Below, one piece after another: positions 36,226-45,232 of a stretch of DNA of 64,000 nt. The position numbers and the translations under genes were made by a program. Under the pieces are notes generated by a model. It did not search any database. It was not told the origin of the DNA and saw only the letters and a program-made list of their open reading frames with translations. The number at the start of each line of letters is the position of its first letter. Within the stretch, counting starts at the first letter, position 1. The DNA is from UBA7672 sp963718145. GTDB taxonomy: Bacteria > Pseudomonadota > Alphaproteobacteria > Caulobacterales > Hyphomonadaceae. The stretch spans positions 248,001 through 312,000 of the forward strand of contig CAVQYJ010000012.1 in the NCBI GenBank assembly GCA_963718145.1, written 5' to 3'.

Positions 36226-37308
36226 CTAGCCTTCCGCGCCGTTGCGCACGAAGACCATGTAGGCGGATACAAGAACAACAGCGACCAGCGAGGTGGGCAG
36301 GAAGATTTTCCAGCCGAGGCGCATGAGCTGGTCGTAGCGGTAGCGCGGCACGATCGCCTTCACCATGGCGAAGAGGAAGAAGAAGAAAGTGATCTTCGCC
36401 ATGAAGACGAGAAGGCCGCCGAAGCTGACCAGAGTGGGCGAGAGGCTGGACACGTCGACCGGGAATGGCAGGTACCAGCCGCCGAAGAATAGGATCGTCA
36501 GCATCGCACACATCAGCACAATCGAGACGTACTCCCCGATCATGAACATCAGATAGGGCGAGGACGAATATTCGACCTGATAGCCGGCGACGAGTTCGGA
36601 CTCGGCCTCCGGCAGGTCGAAGGGCGGCCGGTTGGTTTCAGCCAGCGCCGAGATGAAGAAGATCACGAACATCACGAACATGACCGGGAACAGCGCAATT
36701 TTTTCCGGCGTCAGCAGGAAAGCGTGCCAGTTCCAGAAGCCGCCCTTCTGGTTGTCAACGATGTCGGTGAGGTTGAGCGAGCCGACCAGCAGCAGAACGG
36801 TGACAATGACGAAACCGATCGAGACTTCGTAGCTGACCATCTGCGCCGCGGACCGCAGGCCGCCGAGGAATGGGTATTTCGAGTTCGACGCCCAGCCGCC
36901 CATGATGATGCCGTAAACACCGAGCGAGGAGATCGCAAACAGGTAGAGAATGCCGACATTGAGGTTGGCGATCACCCAGCCGGGGGCGACGGGGATCACC
37001 GCCCAGCCAACGAGCGCGAGCGTAAGCGTGATGATCGGCGCCAGCAGGAACACCGTCTTGTTGGCGCCGGCCGGGATGATGACTTCCTTGATCACGAACT
37101 TGATCAGGTCGGCGAAGGACTGGAACAGGCCGAATGGACCGACGACGTTTGGTCCCTTGCGGAGCTGGACGGCCGCCCAGACCTTGCGGTCGAACAGCAG
37201 TAGGAAGGCGATGCAGACCAGCATGATCACGACGATCGCCAGGATCTGAAGCACGGCGAGGCCCACGCCCCCCCATATGCCCCCGCCCCACTTGATGAGA
37301 TTTTCCAT
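36226..37308 (-). CDS. nuoH: NADH-quinone oxidoreductase subunit H
   Basis: Membrane subunit forming much of the quinone site, 360 aa with eight or nine helices. QLRKGPNVVGPFGLFQSFAD and ETNRPPFDLPEAESELVAGY are diagnostic. The start ATG is preceded by AGGAGCGGTCG and follows the nuoG stop by nine bases. Confidence 0.97.
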   Translation of the reverse strand: MENLIKWGGGIWGGVGLAVLQILAIVVIMLVCIAFLLLFDRKVWAAVQLRKGPNVVGPFGLFQSFADLIKFVIKEVIIPAGANKTVFLLAPIITLTLALVGWAVIPVAPGWVIANLNVGILYLFAISSLGVYGIIMGGWASNSKYPFLGGLRSAAQMVSYEVSIGFVIVTVLLLVGSLNLTDIVDNQKGGFWNWHAFLLTPEKIALFPVMFVMFVIFFISALAETNRPPFDLPEAESELVAGYQVEYSSSPYLMFMIGEYVSIVLMCAMLTILFFGGWYLPFPVDVSSLSPTLVSFGGLLVFMAKITFFFFLFAMVKAIVPRYRYDQLMRLGWKIFLPTSLVAVVLVSAYMVFVRNGAEG

Positions 37309-37317
37309 CGACCGCTC

Positions 37318-39430
37318 CTATTCCGCCGCGATGGCGCGGTTGGCGCCGGCTGCGAGTTCGGCGCATTCGGCCATGGTGCGCGAGGCGCGGGCGATCGGGT
37401 TGGTCAGATGAAAGGCCTGGATCGGCGTCGTGAACGGAGTGGACTGAAGCTGGCCTGCGGCGCCGTAGGGCGGCGCGACGCTTGATGCCGAGCGCCCTGG
37501 CGCGAAGTCGATGCCGAGGAAGGTCGCGTGGTCCGCGCCGAGTTTGGCGCGAAGCTGGGCCAGAGTGTCGTACGGAAGTGTCTTGCCGGCGTAGGCCGAG
37601 AGAGCGCGGACGATGGCCCAATCTTCACGGGCGTCGCCCTTCGGTGAAACGGCGCGTTGCGTGCGCTGCACTCGACCCTCGGTGTTGACGTAGGTGGCGG
37701 ATTTTTCGGTGTAGGCGGCGGCGGGCAGGATCACATCGGCGCGGTGGGCGCCGTTGTCGCCATGGCTGCCGATATAGATGACGCTGGCCTTGCCCAGTTT
37801 CGACGTGTCGATCTCATCGGCGCCGAGCAGCAGTACCGTCTTGATGTCGCCGGACTGGGCCCCGGCGATGATACCGGCGACATCCTTGCCACCTTTTGCC
37901 GGCAGGAAGCCCATGTCGAGACCGCCGACGCGAGCCGCTGCCGTGTGGAGGACGCTGAAGCCGTGCCAGACATCCTTGAATGCGCCGATCGCCGCGGCAA
38001 ATCCAGAGGCCGCATGCAGCACAGCGGCGCCGTCTGCGCGCGCGAGGGCGCCCTGGCCGACGATGACCAACGGACGCTTCGCATTCGCGAGTTGGTCGAA
38101 CACCGGGTGGCCGGCCCTGAGGTCCTTGAACGAGTCCGGGCCGGCGCCGAGATAGCGGTAGTCGAAGGTGAGGTCGACGCGCTCTCCAAGCAGCGCAACG
38201 GGGACCATGCGCAGCCACGCCTTACGCAGGCGAGCGTTGAGGACGGCGGCTTCCTTGCGCGGATTGACGCCGATGAGGACGATAGCGTCGGCGTCGTCGA
38301 TGCCCATGATGGTCGAATTGAACAGCCAGCTTTCGCGTGGAAGTTTCGAACCATCCGCCGAGAGGCCGAGCTTAGCGCCGTCCTGGCGGCAATCGATGGA
38401 TTTGACGCCGAGCGAGTTGGCGAGATCCATATGTCGCCTTCATGCCTTCGCTGCAGGCGAGATCGCCCGCGATGATGCCAATGGAATCCGCCGGCGCCTT
38501 CATGAGTTCAGCGGCGCGCTTCAGGGCTTCATCCCAGGTGGCGGCGCGCAGGGCTCCGTCTTCGCGAATGTAAGGCTTGTCGAGGCGCTGGCGTCCGAGG
38601 CCGTCCCAGACGAAGCGGGTCTTGTCGGAGATCCACTCCTCGTTGATCTCTTCGTTGACGCGCGGAAGAATGCGCATCACAGCAGGCCCGCGGGCGTCCA
38701 CCCGGATGGCGGAGCCGAGCGCGTCCATCACATCAATGCTTTCGGTCTTGCGCAACTCCCACGGGCGCGCGTTGAAGGCGTAGGGTTTCGAGGTCAGTGC
38801 GCCGACTGGGCAGAGGTCGATGACGTTTCCGGAGAGTTCGGAGGTCAGCGACTTTTCGAGATAGGTGGTGATCTCGGCATCCTCGCCACGGTTGGCGAGG
38901 CCGATCTCGTCGACGCCGGCGACTTCGGACGCAAATCGAACGCAGCGCGTGCACTGGATGCAGCGGGTCATGATCGTCTTGACCAGCGGGCCCATTTGCT
39001 TGTCGTCCACGGCGCGCTTGTTCTCGGTGTAGCGCGTGTAGGCGCGGCCATAGCCCATCGCCTGGTCCTGTAGGTCGCACTCTCCGCCCTGGTCGCAGAT
39101 CGGGCAATCCAGCGGGTGATTGATCAGCAGGAATTCCATGACGCCGTTGCGGGCTTTCACGGCGCGCTGGCTCTTTGTCGAGATCTCGTGCGGCGTGCCG
39201 TCCTTCTTCGGCGCCATGTCGCCAACCGTCTGCGCGCAGCTCGCGATTGGCTTGGGCGCGCCGACCCAGTCGACGAGGCACATGCGGCAATTGCCGGCGA
39301 TCGACAGGCGCTCGTGATAGCAGAAGCGCGGAATCTCGGCGCCCGCTAGCTCGCAGGCCTGCAGCAGCGTGTACGTCTTCGGCGCATCCACCGCGATGCC
39401 ATCGACGATCAGTTTGACGGTGTCGGTCAT
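37318..39430 (-). CDS. nuoG: NADH-quinone oxidoreductase subunit G (one frameshift)
   Basis: Iron-sulfur subunit of the NADH arm. The upstream part (39430 down to about 38432) has the 2Fe-2S motif around CRMCLVDW, CDQGGECDLQDQ and CIQCTRCVRF; the downstream part is the molybdopterin-oxidoreductase-like region. The two parts are in different frames: the first ends out of frame after SEGMKAT, and the second resumes at MDLANSLGVKSIDCRQDGAK. Dropping the single base at 38431 joins them into a 703-aa protein of normal length. Complex I would fail without the join, so sequence error is the simplest explanation. Confidence 0.9.
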
Positions 39431-39433
39431 GCC

Positions 39434-40741
39434 CTACTCCGCCGCCAGCGTGTGCCCAGGGACGTGGGGACGACCCTGGCGATAGTTGACGATGCGGTCC
39501 TCGATCTCCTGTCGGAAGTGGCGGATCAGACCCTGAATTGGCCACGCGGCGGCGTCGCCCAGCGCGCAGATGGTGTGGCCTTCGACCTGCGAGGCGACAT
39601 CCAGCAGCGTGTCGATCTCGGAGGTTTCGCTCTCGCCCTTGGCCATGCGCTCGAGCACGCGCCACATCCATCCCGTGCCTTCGCGGCACGGCGTACACTG
39701 GCCGCAGCTTTCGTGCTTGTAGAAATACGCGATGCGGGCGATCGCCTTGATGAGGTCGGTTGACTTGTCCATCACGATGACGGCCGCGGTGCCGAGTCCG
39801 GACTTCACGTCGCGCAGAGCGTCGAAATCCATCAGCACGGTGTCGCAGACATCCTTCGGGATCATCGGCACGGATGAGCCGCCGGGAATGATGGCCTTGA
39901 GGTTGCCCCAGCCGCCGCGAACGCCGCCGCAATGCTCCTCGATCAGAGTCTTCAGCGGGATCGACATCTCTTCTTCGATGTTGCACGGCCGCTCGACATG
40001 GCCGGAGACGCAGAAGATCTTGGTGCCGGTGTTGTTTGGCCGTCCGAAGCCCGCGAACCAAGATGCGCCACGGCGCAGGATGGTCGGCGCGACCGCGATC
40101 GACTCGACGTTGTTGACCGTCGTCGGGCAGCCATAGAGGCCGGCATTGGCCGGGAATGGCGGCTTGAGGCGCGGCTGGCCCTTCTTGCCTTCGAGGCTTT
40201 CGAGCAGTGCGGTTTCCTCGCCGCAAATGTAAGCGCCGGCGCCGTGGTGGCAGTAGATGTCGAAGTCCCAGCCCGAGCCGCAAGCGTTCTTGCCCACGAG
40301 ACCGGCCTTGTAGGCTTCGGCGATCGCCTCCTCGAGGCACTCGCGCTCGTAGATGTATTCGCCGCGCAGGTAGATGTAGCACGCCTTGGCGCGCATCGCG
40401 AAGGAGGCGATCAGACAGCCTTCGATCAGCAGATGCGGATCGTGGCGCATGATATCCCGGTCCTTGCACGTGCCCGGCTCGGATTCATCCGCGTTCACGA
40501 CCAGATAGTGCGGCCGGTCCTTCACGACTTTCGGCATGAAGGTCCACTTGAGTCCGGTGGGGAAGCCCGCACCGCCGCGGCCGCGCAGGCCCGAGGCCTT
40601 GATCTGGTCGCAGATCCATTCCGGGCCGAACTGCATCAGCTCCTTCGTAGAGTTCCACGCGCCGCGTTTCCTGGCGGCTTCCAGGCGGAAGTCGTGGCGG
40701 CCGTAGAGATTGGTGAAGATGCGATCCTTATCGAGAAGCAC
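39434..40741 (-). CDS. nuoF: NADH-quinone oxidoreductase subunit F
   Basis: NADH- and FMN-binding subunit with cluster N3, 435 aa. GLRGRGGAGFPTGLKW (nucleotide/FMN loop), NADESEPGTCKDR and ESCGQCTPCREG (cluster ligands) are present. It starts with GTG at 40741 and overlaps the end of the small membrane-protein gene upstream by 14 bp. Confidence 0.97.
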   Translation of the reverse strand: MLLDKDRIFTNLYGRHDFRLEAARKRGAWNSTKELMQFGPEWICDQIKASGLRGRGGAGFPTGLKWTFMPKVVKDRPHYLVVNADESEPGTCKDRDIMRHDPHLLIEGCLIASFAMRAKACYIYLRGEYIYERECLEEAIAEAYKAGLVGKNACGSGWDFDIYCHHGAGAYICGEETALLESLEGKKGQPRLKPPFPANAGLYGCPTTVNNVESIAVAPTILRRGASWFAGFGRPNNTGTKIFCVSGHVERPCNIEEEMSIPLKTLIEEHCGGVRGGWGNLKAIIPGGSSVPMIPKDVCDTVLMDFDALRDVKSGLGTAAVIVMDKSTDLIKAIARIAYFYKHESCGQCTPCREGTGWMWRVLERMAKGESETSEIDTLLDVASQVEGHTICALGDAAAWPIQGLIRHFRQEIEDRIVNYRQGRPHVPGHTLAAE

Positions 40742-40946
40742 GGTCGCGCTCCCTGGCTTCCCGGATGAAATTGATGATCGCCGGCACGCTGAAGCCGAGC
40801 CCGGCGAGGATGCCCATGGCGATCCAGATCATCTTGCCGGTCGCAAAGTAGCCGACAACGCCGGCGACGCAGCACAGCGCTTCGTAGATGCCCGCCTTCA
40901 CCAGCGCGCCAATCATCTGTGGCGTCGGTTTGGAATTTTCAGTCAT
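40728..40946 (-). CDS. Small hypothetical membrane protein inside the nuo operon
   Basis: Not recognised as a named family. The 72-aa product from ATG 40946 has a polar N-terminus (MTENSKPTPQMIG), two hydrophobic stretches (about 12-32 and 35-52), and a charged tail REARERDRASR. The sequence GAGGGGC just upstream is a fair ribosome site for 40946; a second ATG at 40958 overlaps the nuoE stop (ATGA). Tight packing between nuoE and nuoF suggests it is translated and may be an assembly or accessory factor, but this is inference. Confidence 0.65.
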   Translation of the reverse strand: MTENSKPTPQMIGALVKAGIYEALCCVAGVVGYFATGKMIWIAMGILAGLGFSVPAIINFIREARERDRASR

Positions 40947-40954
40947 TGCGCCCC

Positions 40955-41650
40955 TCATGCCTTTGCCGCCGGAGGAGGCGCGTTTGGATCGGCTGGCTTA
41001 GGCGCGTTCGGTATGATGGACAGCGGCTTCGCCTTCGAACCATCAAACAGCGTTTCATCGGTAAGCGATGTCGGCGGGCCTGCGGGGGCGGACGTCTGGC
41101 GCTTGATGTAGCTGCCCGGCCTGGGATCGCTGCCGGCCGCGAAATCCTCGATAAGCTGTTCGAGCGTGGCGACGGTAAGGTCTTCGTAGAAGTAGTCGTT
41201 GATCTGGATCATCGGGGCGTTCACGCAAGCGCCCAGGCATTCCACTTCAACCCACGAAAACGTGCCGCCCGAGGACACCTGGCCTTTTGGACCGATCTTG
41301 CGTTCGCAGAAATCCTTGAGCTTCTCGGCTCCCCGCAGGGCGCATGGCGTCGTGCCGCAGACCTGAAGGTGGTATTTGCCCACGGGCTCGAGGTTGAACA
41401 TCGTGTAGAAGGTCGCGACCTCGTAGACGCGGATGTAGTTCATCGCCAGCCGGTCAGCGACCGCACGCAGCGCGGGCTCGGACAGCCAGCCGTCATTCTG
41501 CTTTTGCGCCAGCCACAGCGCGGGGATGACCGCGGACCATTTGCGCTCGGTTGGATACTTGCGTTCCCACCACGCGATCTGGTCTTCGGTCGCAGCCGTG
41601 AAGGCGAAGGGCTTGTGGTGCGATGGATCGTGGAAACGGCGATGGCTCAA
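40955..41650 (-). CDS. nuoE: NADH-quinone oxidoreductase subunit E
   Basis: Thioredoxin-like subunit with the 2Fe-2S cluster N1a. The 231-aa protein has the ligand cysteines in QVCGTTPCALRG and ECLGACVNAPM. The start appears to be TTG at 41650, whose last two bases form part of the nuoD stop (TTGA). The C-terminal 45 residues are a Pro/Ala-rich extension, seen in many alphaproteobacterial NuoE proteins. Confidence 0.94.
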   Translation of the reverse strand: MSHRRFHDPSHHKPFAFTAATEDQIAWWERKYPTERKWSAVIPALWLAQKQNDGWLSEPALRAVADRLAMNYIRVYEVATFYTMFNLEPVGKYHLQVCGTTPCALRGAEKLKDFCERKIGPKGQVSSGGTFSWVEVECLGACVNAPMIQINDYFYEDLTVATLEQLIEDFAAGSDPRPGSYIKRQTSAPAGPPTSLTDETLFDGSKAKPLSIIPNAPKPADPNAPPPAAKA

Positions 41651-42861
41651 CGGTCGACCTCCCCGAACACGATGTCCAGCGAGCCGAGGATGGCGGACAC
41701 GTCAGCCAGCATGTGGCCGCGGCAGAGATGGTCCATGGCGTGGAGGTGAGCGTAGCCCGGCGCCTTGATCTTCAGGCGATAGGGCCGGTTGCCGCCATCG
41801 GTGACCAGAAAGACGCCGAACTCGCCCTTGGGCGCCTCGACGCAGGCATAGGTCTCGCCCGCCGGAACGTGGAAGCCTTCCGTGTAGAGCTTGAAGTGAT
41901 GGATCAGCGCCTCCATCGACGACTTCATCTCGGCGCGACGCGGCGGCGCGTACTTGGAGTTCTCCGGCATCACGGGGCCGACAGGCATCCTGTCGATGCA
42001 CTGCTTGATGATCTTGATGCTCTCGCGCATCTCCTCGATGCGGCAGAGATAGCGGTCCCAGCAGTCGCCGTTCTTCCCGACCGGGATCTTGAAGTCGAGC
42101 TCGCTGTAAATCTCGTAGGGCTCGGCGCGGCGCAGGTCCCAGGCAAGGCCGGAGCCGCGCACCATCACACCGGAGAAGCCCCAGGCCAGCGCGTCTTCCA
42201 CCGACACGACGCCGATATCGACGTTGCGCTGCTTGAAGATGCGGTTCTCGGTGACCAGCGTCTCGAGGTCGTCTATCACCTTGAGGAACGGATCGCAGAA
42301 TTTGTGGATGTCCTCGATCAGCTCGGGAGGCAGATCCTGATGCACGCCGCCCGGCCGGAAGTAGGCCGCATGCATGCGGCTGCCCGAGGCGCGTTCGTAG
42401 AACTGCATCATCGTCTCGCGCTCTTCCATGCCCCACAGCGGCGGCGTCAGCGCGCCGACGTCGAGCGCCTGGAAGGTGACGTTGAGGATGTGGTTCATCA
42501 GCCGGCCGATCTCTGAATAGATCACCCGGATGAATTGCGCGCGGCGCGGAACCTCGATGCCCGCGAGCTTCTCGATCGCGAGGCAGTACGCATGCTCCTG
42601 GTTCATCGGCGCGACGTAGTCGAGCCGGTCGAAGTACGGCAGCGCCTGCAGGAAGGTCTTGTACTCGATCAACTTCTCGGTGCCGCGATGCAGCAGCCCG
42701 ATATGCGGATCGACGCGATCGACGATCTCGCCATCGAGGTCGAGCACGAGGCGCAGCACGCCGTGCGCCGCGGGATGCTGCGGCCCGAAGTTGATCGTAA
42801 ACTTGCGATCGTCGAGATCAAAGGTATCGGCGTGGGGGTTTGACTTGGCGTCGTCGGCCAT
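41647..42861 (-). CDS. nuoD: NADH-quinone oxidoreductase subunit D
   Basis: 49-kDa subunit lining the quinone site. The family block NFGPQHPAAHGVLRLVLDLD is near the N-terminus, and the C-terminus ends with SLDIVFGEVDR. I prefer the ATG at 42861, giving 404 aa, which overlaps the upstream stop as TGATG; a GTG one codon earlier is also possible. Confidence 0.97.
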   Translation of the reverse strand: MADDAKSNPHADTFDLDDRKFTINFGPQHPAAHGVLRLVLDLDGEIVDRVDPHIGLLHRGTEKLIEYKTFLQALPYFDRLDYVAPMNQEHAYCLAIEKLAGIEVPRRAQFIRVIYSEIGRLMNHILNVTFQALDVGALTPPLWGMEERETMMQFYERASGSRMHAAYFRPGGVHQDLPPELIEDIHKFCDPFLKVIDDLETLVTENRIFKQRNVDIGVVSVEDALAWGFSGVMVRGSGLAWDLRRAEPYEIYSELDFKIPVGKNGDCWDRYLCRIEEMRESIKIIKQCIDRMPVGPVMPENSKYAPPRRAEMKSSMEALIHHFKLYTEGFHVPAGETYACVEAPKGEFGVFLVTDGGNRPYRLKIKAPGYAHLHAMDHLCRGHMLADVSAILGSLDIVFGEVDR

Positions 42862-43211
42862 CACAAGCTCCGCCGAACGTCAGCAGCTGCATCCGGACCG
42901 CACTTTTCCACGACGAAGCGACGGGCTTTGCCGCGGCCATCAAAGAGCGAGCCGACCGATACCCTGGCCCGGCCGCGAAGCTCCATGCTGCTATCTGTCG
43001 TTCCACTGAACGGATCGGTCAGCCCACGCCACTCTTCGAACTCGTCTCCCATATCGGCGTCACCGCCATCGAGCAGGATCTTGCTCGCTGCTTCGCATCG
43101 TGCCGCCAGCCACCCTTCCGCCACGACGCCATGCGGCTTCTCTCCGCTACAGCTGGCAGCGAATGGCGCGGCGACAATCATCGAAACGGTCAAGCGGCCA
43201 GCAGCGGTCAC
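42861..43211 (-). CDS. Small lipoprotein-like protein inserted between nuoC and nuoD
   Basis: No family recognised. It is 116 aa from GTG 43211, which overlaps the nuoC stop (GTGA), and its TGA overlaps the nuoD start, so it is coupled on both sides. The N-terminus is a signal sequence ending in a lipobox-like AASC at Cys21. The rest is polar with three further cysteines or isolated acidic patches (DGGDADMGDEFEEW). nuoC and nuoD are usually adjacent, so this is an unusual operon member. Its link to complex I is inferred from position only. Confidence 0.7.
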   Translation of the reverse strand: MTAAGRLTVSMIVAAPFAASCSGEKPHGVVAEGWLAARCEAASKILLDGGDADMGDEFEEWRGLTDPFSGTTDSSMELRGRARVSVGSLFDGRGKARRFVVEKCGPDAAADVRRSL

Positions 43212-43837
43212 GGCTTGCCTCCCCCCGCTTTTTCGTCGCCCGGGATCACGGCCTGCATCCCTTCCCAGGGGCTCAGAAAATCGAAATTCCGGTACTCCTG
43301 AACGAGTTTCACCGGCTCGTAGATCACGCGCTTCTGGGCTTCGTCATAGCGGACCTCCACGCGGCCGGTCAGCGGAAAGTCCTTGCGCAGCGGATAGCCC
43401 TCGAAGCCATAATCGGTGAGGATGCGGCGCAGATCCGGATGGCCGGAGAAGATCACGCCGTACATGTCGAACGCTTCGCGCTCATACCAGTTGGCGACGG
43501 GGAACACTGCCGTCGCGCTGGGCACCGGCGTCGCCTCGTCGGTGCGAAGCTTGATGCGGATGCGCTGGTTCAGGCGCATGGAGAGCATGTGGTAGACGAC
43601 CTCGAAACGCTCGGCCTCGGTCGGGTAGTCGCAGGCGCAGATGTCGACCAGGGTTTCGAAGCGGCACTGGCTGTCGTCGCGCAGGAAGGTCAGCAGCTTC
43701 ACGATGCCGTCGCGCGGGGCGGCGAGCGTGAGTTCGCCGAGCTTCACGTCCATCGAGGTGATGGCCTTGCCCTGCGTGGCTTCGAGATGGATCTTCAGCT
43801 CCGAGATCATGGCGGAGCGGGTGGGAAGCGCGCTCAT
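43208..43837 (-). CDS. nuoC: NADH-quinone oxidoreductase subunit C
   Basis: 30-kDa subunit of the peripheral arm, 209 aa. The signature WYEREAFDMYGVIFSGHPDL followed by RRILTDYGFEGYPLRKDFP is complete. The ATG at 43837 overlaps the nuoB stop by four bases. It is a stand-alone nuoC, not fused to nuoD. Confidence 0.97.
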   Translation of the reverse strand: MSALPTRSAMISELKIHLEATQGKAITSMDVKLGELTLAAPRDGIVKLLTFLRDDSQCRFETLVDICACDYPTEAERFEVVYHMLSMRLNQRIRIKLRTDEATPVPSATAVFPVANWYEREAFDMYGVIFSGHPDLRRILTDYGFEGYPLRKDFPLTGRVEVRYDEAQKRVIYEPVKLVQEYRNFDFLSPWEGMQAVIPGDEKAGGGKP

Positions 43838-44403
43838 CGTTCAATGCTCCCCTCGCGCCGGATCTTCTTCTGGAGCTGGAGCACGCCATAGACCAGCGCC
43901 TCAGCGGTCGGCGGGCAGCCTGGAACATAGATGTCGACCGGCACGATACGGTCGCAGCCGCGCACGACGGCGTAGGAATAGTGATAGTACCCGCCGCCAT
44001 TGGCGCATGATCCCATGGAGATCACGTAGCGCGGCTCCGGCATCTGGTCGTAAACCTTGCGGAGCGCCGGAGCCATCTTGTTGGTCAGCGTGCCTGCGAC
44101 GATCATCACATCTGACTGCCTGGGCGAGGCGCGCGGGGCGAAGCCGAAGCGCTCAAGATCGTAGCGCGGCATGGACGCCTGCATCATCTCGACGGCGCAG
44201 CAGGCAAGGCCGAACGTCATCCACATCAGCGAGCCGGTACGAGCCCAGGTGACGAGATCGTCGGCCGCGGCGATCAGGAATCCCTTGTCGGCCAGCTCGT
44301 CGGAAAGGCCGTTGAAGAACGGGTCGTTGGGCTTGATGATCGCCCCGCCCTCTGGCCGGGCGACGCGCGCGGCGGAGCCTGCTGCAGCCTTTGGTTCGGC
44401 CAT
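43834..44403 (-). CDS. nuoB: NADH-quinone oxidoreductase subunit B
   Basis: Subunit holding cluster N2, the last electron carrier before quinone. Start ATG 44403 (MAEPKAAAGSAARVA) gives 189 aa and overlaps the nuoA stop (TGATG). Cluster ligands are seen in FGLACCAVEMM, MGSCANGGG and VPGCPPTAEAL. The longer open frame upstream lies inside nuoA and is not coding. Confidence 0.97.
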   Translation of the reverse strand: MAEPKAAAGSAARVARPEGGAIIKPNDPFFNGLSDELADKGFLIAAADDLVTWARTGSLMWMTFGLACCAVEMMQASMPRYDLERFGFAPRASPRQSDVMIVAGTLTNKMAPALRKVYDQMPEPRYVISMGSCANGGGYYHYSYAVVRGCDRIVPVDIYVPGCPPTAEALVYGVLQLQKKIRREGSIER

Positions 44404-44777
44404 CACTGCCACTCCAGCGCGCCGCGGCGCCATTCGTAGATGAAGCCGACGGTGAGGACGCCGAGGAAGACCATCATCGACCAGAAGGCGGCGACGTTGC
44501 CGGCGGCCACCTGGAAGATCCAGGGGAAGAGGAAGGCGACTTCGAGATCGAAGATGATGAACAGGATGGAGACAAGATAGAAGCGGACATCGAATTTCAT
44601 GCGCGCGTCGTCGAAGGCGTTGAAGCCGCATTCATAGGCGGAAAGCTTCTCGGCATCCGGCTTTTTCGGTGCGAAGAGCGTGGACAGGACGATGAACAGC
44701 ACGCTCAACGCTGCCGCGATCACGAGGAAGATCACGACCGGCAGATAGTTGGTGACGAGCTGCTGCACGTCTTCCAT
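44403..44777 (-). CDS. nuoA: NADH-quinone oxidoreductase subunit A
   Basis: Three-helix membrane subunit, 124 aa, first gene of the complex I operon. SAYECGFNAFDDARMKFDVRF and LFIIFDLEVAFLFPW are diagnostic. GAGGGC is placed ahead of the ATG. The operon promoter should lie in the 44778-45073 gap. Confidence 0.97.
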   Translation of the reverse strand: MEDVQQLVTNYLPVVIFLVIAAALSVLFIVLSTLFAPKKPDAEKLSAYECGFNAFDDARMKFDVRFYLVSILFIIFDLEVAFLFPWIFQVAAGNVAAFWSMMVFLGVLTVGFIYEWRRGALEWQ

Positions 44778-45073
44778 TTATGCCCTCGGCTTGCCTTTTG
44801 CCGGACGGCCTATTCCGCTTTGATGCAGCGCGCAAGTGAACCGCCCCCACGATCCCCCATTCTCTGCTGCAGCGAGCAAATTCAGCACGTTGCAGCGTTA
44901 TGGGCAGAGTGTTTTGTAGGGTTGAGCGCGAGGCAATTCATGGCTGCCAGGCGTGTGAGAAGCAGTAGCAGCATTACCGGGTCATCGACCCGCAAAGCGC
45001 GGAATCCGGCGGCCCCGAGGCATCGCCGGCATGCAGGCCGAAGCGGAGTGGATTTCCAATCCTTTGATTCCAA
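44778..45073. other. Gap between nuoA and tRNA-Asp; no gene seen
   Basis: About 296 bp. A 63-codon frame on the minus strand (44882-45073) looks unlike a protein. The nuo promoter is expected here on the minus strand. TTGCGC near 44830 is a possible -35 box, but no convincing -10 box follows it, so I do not mark a promoter. Confidence 0.5.
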
Positions 45074-45150
45074 TGGCGCGAGTGACGGGGCTCGAACCCG
45101 CGACCTCCGGCGTGACAGGCCGGCACTCTAACCAACTGAGCTACACCCGC
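45074..45150 (-). tRNA. tRNA-Asp (anticodon GTC)
   Basis: 77 bases including an encoded CCA. On the minus strand the acceptor GCGGGTG pairs with CACTCGC (one G-U), the D arm starts TAGCTCAGTTGG, and the anticodon arm is CCGGC-CTGTCAC-GCCGG with GTC. The T arm is CGGGTTCGAGCCCCG. The discriminator is G, the tRNA-Asp identity base. It reads D-type codons GAC and GAU. Confidence 0.97.
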
Positions 45151-45232
45151 ATTGGATCGGGATTGGAGGACGAGGGTTTAGGCGCCGCCGCCCCCGCGGT
45201 CAAGCGCGATTAGCCTTCAGAATCCGGCCCTT

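Noticed and set aside
38733..40469. 578-codon frame over nuoF and the start of nuoG
   Set aside because: Out-of-phase shadow rich in Arg and His; nuoF and nuoG motifs lie in other frames.
44882..45073. 63-codon ORF upstream of nuoA
   Set aside because: Short, no ribosome site, poor composition, and runs up to the tRNA 3' end.
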